Positions 58,420 through 64,000 of a stretch of 64,000 bases of DNA are shown here, piece by piece. Made by a program: the position numbers and the translations under genes. Position 1 is the stretch's first letter. Each line of letters begins with the position of its first letter. The notes under the pieces are model-generated. The model saw only the letters and a list, made by a program, of their open reading frames with translations, ran no database searches and was not told where the DNA came from. Origin of the DNA: CAVVEQ01 sp963806635 (GTDB lineage: Bacteria > Chloroflexota > Anaerolineae > Anaerolineales > Anaerolineaceae); assembly GCA_963806635.1 (NCBI GenBank), contig CAWDZA010000015.1, positions 806,001 through 870,000 on the forward strand, written 5' to 3'.

Positions 58420-60319
58420 ATGGACAATCAATCAAATACATCCCTGGAAACCTGGCTGGAATTGAACCTGCCGGCTGTCCAGAAGCCGGGACGCTACACA
58501 GGCGGCGAGCTGAACCAGGTCCGCAAGGAATGGAACTCGGTTATTACCCGCGTTGCGCTGGCATTCCCGGATATCTATGACCTGGGTCTGCCCAATCTGG
58601 GTATTGCCGTTCTTTATGACCAGATCAACAAACGCTCGGACGCGCTTGCAGAAAGAGTCTATCTCCCCTGGGTTGATATGGAAGATCTCATGCGTCGGGA
58701 TTCCATTCCACTTGTTTTCCCTGGAAAGCCGCACCCCTCTTGTTCAATTTGATCTGATCGGAATCACCCTCCCCTACGAGACACTTTACACGAATGCGCT
58801 TAATCTCCTTAACCTAAGCGGTATTCCCGTTTTGTCCATAGACCGATCAGACCAGCATCCCCTGGTTATCGCCGGGGGACATGCCATGTTCAACCCCGAA
58901 CCCATGGCGTCCTTCCTGGATGCTATCGTGATCGGTGAAGGCGAGGAAGTAATCCATGAAATCCTCGATACATTAGCCAATACAAAATCGCAGCAATTGC
59001 CTCGGGATGAAATACTTTTTGCGCTTTCAAAGATCGCTGGAGTCTATGTCCCATCTTTCTATTCAGCCCGTTATTCCACTTCCGGTCAATATTTGGGATT
59101 GACACCTGAAAGTGAAGATGTCCCTAATTGCGTACAGAAGAGGATCGTTGGCCGCCTTCCAGATCCGGTCATCGATTTTATTGTCCCTTCCATCGAGGTT
59201 GTTCAAAACCGTATCGCCATTGAGATCATGCGCGGATGCACCCGTGGCTGCCGTTTCTGCCAGGCAGGTATGATCACCCGCCCGTTGCGGGAACGTTCGC
59301 TCGATCAGATTTTAAGCTCGCTCGAGAGGGCCCTTGAAAAAACCGGGTATGAAGAAATCGCCCTGCTATCACTTTCCTCCTCAGATCACTCGGAAATTGC
59401 CGGGATCGTCCAGGCGATCCAAACTCGCTTCGCCGGCAAACACCTGACCATCTCCCTGCCTTCCTTAAGGATCGAATCCCTCTCGGTGGATCTGCTCGAA
59501 AAGCTGAGCGGCTCGCGCCAGACCAGTTTCACCCTGGCGCCTGAAGCTGCCACCGACCGCCTGCGCAACATCATCAACAAACCGATCTCGGATGAAGCTT
59601 TGTTGGATGTCACCCGCCTCATTTATTCGCACGGCTGGCGGGTGATCAAGTGTTATTTCATGATCGGTCACCCCGAAGAAACGCTGGATGATGTCCGCGC
59701 TATCGCTGACCTTTGCAGACGGGTGGTAATCGAGGGTCGAAAATTCCACGGGCTCAAAGCCACCCTGCATGCCGGGATCAGTACTTTCATCCCCAAACCG
59801 CACACTCCCTTTCAGTGGCGCTCCATGGACTCGCTGGAATCGATCCAGGAAAAACTGAACCTCCTGCGCAGGGAGCTGCGCGGTCCAGGCTTAAAGATGA
59901 CCTGGGCGGATCCGCAAACCTCCCTCCTGGAAGCATGGCTCAGCCGGGGTGATCGACGCACTTCAGACGCAATTTTCCGTGCCTGGAAGGCTGACGCACG
60001 GTTCGACGCCTGGCAGGATCAGTTCGATTTTAATATCTGGCAGCGTGCCTTCGAGGAAGCCGGTATCGATCCTTTTACGTATTCGCACAGGGAACGGCTC
60101 CCTGAGGAGCCTTTCCCCTGGGACCACATCCAGATCGGGGTGACCAGGAAATACCTGCTGGAGGAAGCTGAAAACAGCCGAGCAGGGATTCTGCGCCCGG
60201 ATTGCCGTGAGTCCTGCTACGTCTGTGGGATTCTCCCCGGTTACAAAAATATCCGCAGGGCGAATCCCGGCAGCCATTGGGGTTGCCCGGAAATCGCATC
60301 CGTCGAGCCCATCCTATGA
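58420..60319 (+). CDS. B12-binding-type radical SAM protein (TIGR03960 family), one frame break
   Basis: The merged product of about 632 residues has an N-terminal cobalamin-binding-like region ('VALAFPDIYDLGLPNLGIAV') and a radical SAM domain with the cluster motif CTRGCRFC in 'IEIMRGCTRGCRFCQAG' (three Cys), then 'TLAPEAATDRLRNIINK' and 'GISTFIPKPHTPFQW'. The C terminus has further cysteines ('CRESCYVCGILPGY'). One extra base near 58714 breaks the frame; removing a G gives 'SIPLFSLESRTPLVQFDLIG', the family pattern. It is coupled to the TIGR03936 gene by a 4-nt overlap. The reaction is unknown. Confidence 0.85.
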
Positions 60320-60966
60320 TCCGCTGCCGTATCCTTTACGCAAAGACCGAGCCTCTTCGTTATACCGGGATGCTGGATATGCAGCACATCTGGGAACGAC
60401 TCTTCCGCCGGGCGGGATTGGAATTAGCCTACAGCCAAGGGTTTCACCCCCAGCCTCGTATTCAGCAGGTCGCCCCGCTGCCGCTGGGATTTCTGTCCAC
60501 CTTTGAGATCATGGATTTCTGGCTGGACGGGGTTATTTCCATCCCTGAAATTACAGCCAAAATCCAGGATCACACACATCCGGGGATTAATTTGCAGCAT
60601 CTCGAAGAGATCGATAGCGCCGCACCGATTCTCCAGAGTCACCTGCAATCTGCCATTTATTCAGCAACAGCCCTGACCGAGTTAGACCGGGAGCAAATAA
60701 TCGCCTCAATAGATCGGTTGCAAAAGGAAGAATTGATCCTTCGCTCCCGTCGGGGAAAAGAATATGACCTTAAACCGCTAATTCACTCGCTCGCTTTAGC
60801 TGCCTCAAATGGAGAGACCCAGGTTCTGGAAATGACCCTTTCAGCCAGGGAAGGCGCAACCGGCCGTCCTGAGGAGGTTGTGGCTGCCCTGGGGTTGGGA
60901 CCATTCTTCTTCCGCTATATCCGCGAGAAATTGAATTTTGATATCCCATTGTTCTCTGATTATTAA
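60316..60966 (+). CDS. TIGR03936/DUF2344 radical SAM-associated protein
   Basis: The 216-residue protein begins 'IRCRILYAKTEPLRYTGMLD' and has 'FRRAGLELAYSQGFHPQPRI', typical of DUF2344. This family is nearly always next to or fused with the TIGR03960 radical SAM gene, as here with a 4-nt overlap. In other bacteria the pair precedes rng-rplU-rpmA-obg, which hints at RNA modification or ribosome work, but no function is proven. I chose the ATG at 60316 by overlap and homology. Confidence 0.88.
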   Translation: MIRCRILYAKTEPLRYTGMLDMQHIWERLFRRAGLELAYSQGFHPQPRIQQVAPLPLGFLSTFEIMDFWLDGVISIPEITAKIQDHTHPGINLQHLEEIDSAAPILQSHLQSAIYSATALTELDREQIIASIDRLQKEELILRSRRGKEYDLKPLIHSLALAASNGETQVLEMTLSAREGATGRPEEVVAALGLGPFFFRYIREKLNFDIPLFSDY

Positions 60967-61619
60967 TGTCCGCCAATTTCACCATCTTCCAGTGTTCAAA
61001 CATCGATTGCATGTTTCGTTGCCCGCAGTCACCCACAGACCACGCACTTGAGCATTGCCCATTGTGTGGCTCGGATGGGGTCAAAACCGAATATGACTTT
61101 CCATCGCCCGAAGAAAGTAACGTTTTTCGACCCCATAATTTTCGTCGTGTGGAAGTCCTTTTGGATAACCTGCGCAGTGTCTATAACGTCGGATCGGTAT
61201 TCCGCACCAGTGATGGTGCCGGCATTTCCCGCCTTTATTTGGGGGGATACACCTCCACCCCGGACCATCCAAAATTGAAGAAAACCGGGCTCGGTTCCGA
61301 AGTTTCGGTGCCATGGGAACACATCCGCAATGGGTTGGATCTGGTTAACCATAAGAAATCCGAAGGGTTTCAGATCTGGTCACTTGAAAGAAACCCTGAG
61401 GCTGTTTCCCTATTCTCACCTGACCTGAAATTCATGGATGTTCCCATCTTGCTTGTTATTGGAAATGAAAAAGTCGGGGTCGACCCCGAGATCCTCAAGA
61501 TGAGCGACAGGATTGTCTCCATCCCCATGGCTGGGCAGAAACGGTCGTTGAATGTGGCCACCGCTTTCGGTATCGCTGCCTATGCATTAACTTTATATCG
61601 TGCCATCCTTACAGAATAA
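60966..61619 (+). CDS. SpoU/TrmH-family RNA methyltransferase with N-terminal zinc ribbon
   Basis: The 217-residue protein has an N-terminal Cys cluster (Cys10, 15, 19, 31, 34; 'CPLCGSDG') that looks like a zinc ribbon, then a SPOUT methyltransferase domain (about 55-217) with 'LLDNLRSVYNVGSVFRTSDG' (motif 1 Asn and Arg), 'LVIGNEKVGVDPEIL' (motif 2) and 'IPMAGQKRSLNVATAFGIAA' (motif 3). It probably 2'-O-methylates tRNA or rRNA. Zinc-ribbon fusion is not usual for TrmH or RlmB. It overlaps the previous stop by 1 nt (TAATG). Confidence 0.88.
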   Translation: MSANFTIFQCSNIDCMFRCPQSPTDHALEHCPLCGSDGVKTEYDFPSPEESNVFRPHNFRRVEVLLDNLRSVYNVGSVFRTSDGAGISRLYLGGYTSTPDHPKLKKTGLGSEVSVPWEHIRNGLDLVNHKKSEGFQIWSLERNPEAVSLFSPDLKFMDVPILLVIGNEKVGVDPEILKMSDRIVSIPMAGQKRSLNVATAFGIAAYALTLYRAILTE

Positions 61620-61660
61620 CTTGCCAATTTGGATTAGAATAGTCCATCATTCGAGGAATC

Positions 61661-61894
61661 ATGCCAATTTATGAATATGTCTGCCAGGATTGCGGAACCA
61701 AATTCGATACCATCCGCCCCATGAAGGAAGCGGATACCCCCATTCCGTGTGATAAATGCGAGAGCCTGGATACCAAACGAGCTCTTTCTGTTTGTTTTTC
61801 GCACGGAACGGAAAGATCCACTTCTTCCTCTTCAAGCAGCTCCTGTGGGTGCGGCAGCTGCAGCGGTGGTTCTTGCGGCTCATGCAGGTCTTGA
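61661..61894 (+). CDS. FmdB-type zinc ribbon protein
   Basis: The 77-residue protein begins 'PIYEYVCQDCGTKFDTI', the FmdB/CxxC_CxxC_SSSS signature, with a second pair 'CDKCESLDTKRA', giving a four-Cys zinc site. The tail is a Ser-rich run followed by a Gly/Cys-rich end ('CGCGSCSGGSCGSC'), typical of the family. Suggested as regulatory in formamidase operons, but the family's function is broad and unclear. It lies 12 nt before the SDR gene. Confidence 0.9.
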   Translation: MPIYEYVCQDCGTKFDTIRPMKEADTPIPCDKCESLDTKRALSVCFSHGTERSTSSSSSSSCGCGSCSGGSCGSCRS

Positions 61895-61906
61895 GAATCA
61901 ACTTTC

Positions 61907-62743
61907 ATGGAAAAATTCAACCAAAAACTGATATTGATCACAGGCGGTTCAAGCGGCATTGGTCTGGCACTTGCACGGAAGCTTGTTTCCCGGGGTGCGG
62001 ACGTGTTCATCCTTGCCCGCCGGCTGGAGCACCTGACTGCGACCTCGTTGGAATTGAAGAAGAGCCGCATTCACCCTGCGCAGCGCACCGGGATCGTCTC
62101 CGCTGATGTCTCCCGCGAAAAAAGTACCGTCCGAATTTTAGAAGGATTCGTGAATAAAGTAGGTGTGCCGGATTATATTTTCAATTCTGCCGGAATCGTC
62201 TATCCAGGCCAGGTTGAGAATATCCCCTTGCAGGAATTCCATTCCCAGATGGAAACCAACTTTTTCGGTACCGTTCTGGTCACCAAGGCGTTTCTGCCAG
62301 CCATGCTCGCGCGCGGGAATGGACACATTGTCAATATTTGCTCCTTCGCCGGATTCTACGCCTCCTATGGATATTCCGCTTACTCCTCAACCAAATTTGC
62401 TGTCCGGGGTTTTTCAGATGTCATCCGTGCCGAGTTGAAACCGCGCGGCATCAAGGTTTCTGTGGTATTTCCAGCTGACGTCGACACCCCACAGCTTTCC
62501 TACGAGCGCTCAATGCAGAACGACATTATGAAAGAAATTAATGCGTCGGCTGGGATGCTGCCTTCTGAAAAGGTCGCGGATTCCATCCTCAAAGGCGTCG
62601 AAAATGGACGCTATATCATCACCCCTGGTTTTGAGCCCACCCTGGCGTATATCCTTTCCGTCACAGTCGGCTGGGCACTGTATCCCCTTATGGACTCCAT
62701 GATCCGTTCCGCTGCTAAAAAAGTTCAAATTAAAAATAAATAA
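61907..62743 (+). CDS. SDR-family reductase, 3-ketodihydrosphingosine reductase-like
   Basis: The 278-residue protein has the NADP loop 'LITGGSSGIGLALARKL' with 'LARR' in the following turn, the Ser in 'VNICSFAGFYASYGYSAYSS' and the catalytic Tyr/Lys in 'YSSTKFAVRGFSDVIRAEL'. 'VVFPADVDTPQL' and the C-terminal hydrophobic segment (about 243-265) match eukaryotic KDSR and its bacterial look-alikes. No serine palmitoyltransferase or ceramide gene is visible, so sphingolipid synthesis is not shown; a general ketone reductase is equally possible. Confidence 0.85.
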   Translation: MEKFNQKLILITGGSSGIGLALARKLVSRGADVFILARRLEHLTATSLELKKSRIHPAQRTGIVSADVSREKSTVRILEGFVNKVGVPDYIFNSAGIVYPGQVENIPLQEFHSQMETNFFGTVLVTKAFLPAMLARGNGHIVNICSFAGFYASYGYSAYSSTKFAVRGFSDVIRAELKPRGIKVSVVFPADVDTPQLSYERSMQNDIMKEINASAGMLPSEKVADSILKGVENGRYIITPGFEPTLAYILSVTVGWALYPLMDSMIRSAAKKVQIKNK

Positions 62744-62844
62744 CCTGGTTGTTGTGTGACCAGCCACGTTTCAGGATGCAAAATACCGGTATGATATACT
62801 TCAACCGTGTAATTTGCGTTTAAATTCCAAAAATGAGGGACCTT

Positions 62845-64000
62845 ATGGAGACAAAGGATTATATTGCCCTGGAAGATCAGTACGGCGCGCATAACTACCA
62901 TCCCTTGGATGTGGTCATCGAAAAAGGGGACGGAATCTGGGTGGAGGATGTGGATGGCAATCGCTACCTGGATTGTTTGAGCGCTTATTCAGCTTTGAAC
63001 CAGGGACATGTGCACCCGCGCATCCTCAAAGCCCTGATCGATCAGGCAGGAAAATTAACCCTCACCTCCCGGGCATTTCGCAACGACCAGCTCCCCTTGC
63101 TCTTCAAAGAACTGTCGGATTGGACCGGTTACGGAATGTCCTTGCTGATGAATTCCGGCGCTGAAGCCGTGGAAACCGCCATTAAGCTGGCCCGTAAATG
63201 GGCGTATGTGAAAAAAGGCGTTTCCCGTCATGAAGCGGATATCATCGTTGCGGCTGGAAATTTCCACGGTCGCACGGTTAGCATCATTTCCTTCTCCACC
63301 GAGCCGCTCTACCGCGATGATTTCGGACCCTTCACCCCTGGTTTCACAATTGTCCCCTACGGGGACGCTGCCGCCATAGAAAAAGCGATTAAACCTACCA
63401 CCGCGGCGGTGATGATCGAACCTATTCAGGGCGAGGGCGGCGTGCTCATCCCATCCGAGGGGTACCTCAGGCGAGATACGCAGGATCTGTACAAAGAATA
63501 ATGTCCTCATGATCGCGGATGAGATCCAAACCGGTCTGGGCAGAACGGGTAAAATCTTCGCCTGCGAATACGAAAACGTCCGCCCGGATATGGTCATCAT
63601 TGGCAAGGCGCTGGGCGGCGGTTTTTATCCGGTTTCTGCGGTTCTGGCAGATGAACCCGTTATGGGACTCTTCACCCCCGGCGAGCATGGTTCCACTTTT
63701 GGCGGGAATCCTCTGGGGGCTGCTGTCGCACGCGAAGCCATCCGGGTGATCCGCGAAGAGAAACTGGTGGAAAAAAGCGCAGAGATGGGCGAGTATTTCA
63801 TGGCGCAGCTCATGGAGATCCCCAGCCAGCACGTCAAGGAGATTCGCGGGAGGGGATTGCTCATCGGAGTGGAATTGAAACCGGAAGCCGGGGGAGCCCG
63901 CCGCTTCTGCGAATCTCTGATGCAAAAAGGTATCCTCGCCAAGGAAACCCACGAGAAGGTGATCAGGTTTGCGCCTCCTCTGATCATCACCAAACAGGAT
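62845..64000 (+). CDS. rocD: Ornithine aminotransferase-like class III aminotransferase, one frame break, 3' end outside window
   Basis: A PLP enzyme that moves the delta-amino group of ornithine to 2-oxoglutarate. The part here has 'YGAHNYHPLDVVIEKGDG', 'LLMNSGAEAVETAIKLARKW', 'AAGNFHGRTVSIISFS', and after the break 'MIADEIQTGLGRTGKIF', the PLP lysine in 'IIGKALGGGFYPVSAVLA' and 'TPGEHGSTFGGNPLGAAV'. The frame breaks near 63496; removing one G joins 'DLYK' to 'NNVLMIADEI' at the normal spacing. I chose the ATG at 62845, preceded by GAGGG, over one four codons earlier. Confidence 0.88.

Noticed and set aside
61800..61890. Ser/Gly/Cys-rich low-complexity run as a separate repeat element
   Set aside because: It is the normal tail of FmdB-type proteins and lies inside the open frame.
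1..64000. CRISPR arrays, insertion sequences, prophage or integration sites
   Set aside because: I found no regularly spaced repeats, transposase, integrase or phage structural genes, and the only tRNA gene shows no flanking duplicate or integrase.

Overview
The window is 64 kb of gene-dense bacterial chromosome with about 63 protein genes, one tRNA gene and no stretch over 300 bases without a gene. I see no insertion sequences, prophage genes, CRISPR arrays, rRNA genes or replication origin. The gene set suggests a non-phototrophic, probably anaerobic member of the Chloroflexota, most likely Anaerolineae. The pointers are a PPi-type phosphofructokinase, Ser/Thr kinases with an 'FRD' catalytic loop and a PQQ-type propeller, a MurA with Asp in place of the catalytic Cys, many GT-C membrane glycosyltransferases, a zinc-type L28, and the paired TIGR03960/TIGR03936 radical-SAM genes. 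This placement is inference from gene content; there is no marker rRNA.

Layout. 1-2 kb: the end of glpK, then rplY (L25) with its own promoter and a structured leader. 2-8 kb (minus): one unit iscS-mnmA-small membrane protein-S9 peptidase-trmI-Nudix, with sulfur transfer and tRNA modification at its head. 8-12.4 kb (plus): phosphohexomutase, TatD nuclease, polyprenyl diphosphate synthase, then plsX; tRNA-Leu(GAG) lies antisense just before plsX with a consensus promoter and terminator. 12.4-14.5 kb: a membrane protein, then rluB-scpB on the minus strand. 14.5-20.3 kb (plus): a G5/propeller lipoprotein, UDP-xylose synthase, GtrA, a BchI-like ATPase coupled to a URO-D family protein, and rsmD. 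20.3-24.6 kb (minus): a DegS-like histidine kinase, PPi-phosphofructokinase and class II aldolase, ending in a strong terminator, then a Nudix gene. 24.7-34.3 kb: a glycosylation island of six GT-C proteins, four of them in tandem with 4-nt overlaps, interrupted by a nitrilase-family amidase. 34.4-37.9 kb: an acetyltransferase-like protein, a SIS sugar-phosphate protein and murA, all frame-disrupted.

37.9-44.1 kb (minus) is the most distinctive locus. It is a seven-gene signalling operon: Ser/Thr kinase with an 8-bladed propeller, PP2C phosphatase, DnaJ-VWA fusion, zinc ribbon-FHA protein, a 79-residue protein of unknown function, an OmpR-type regulator and a thioredoxin. The kinase appears to start at CTG. 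Next to it lie an SH3 membrane protein and a second, tail-anchored kinase that is translationally coupled to ribulose-phosphate 3-epimerase. 46.5-53.3 kb is a conserved block: rpmB, asp23, fakA-like, degV, recG, coaD and a coiled-coil protein. 53.3-57.2 kb (minus) holds folC-lon. 57.3-64 kb (plus) holds ylxP (DUF503), an SDR, the two radical-SAM-associated genes, a zinc-ribbon SpoU methyltransferase, an FmdB-type protein, a KDSR-like SDR and the start of an ornithine aminotransferase.

Sequence quality matters for any reader. At least ten frame breaks are visible, almost all repaired by removing one base, and some lie in genes expected to be essential (murA). Most are better explained by single-base insertion errors in a long-read assembly than by gene decay. 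Affected genes are given here as single merged entries. Several genes (about 30.5, 33.0, 44.8 and 49.7 kb) have a -10 hexamer exactly six bases before the ATG and no ribosome binding site, which suggests leaderless mRNAs.
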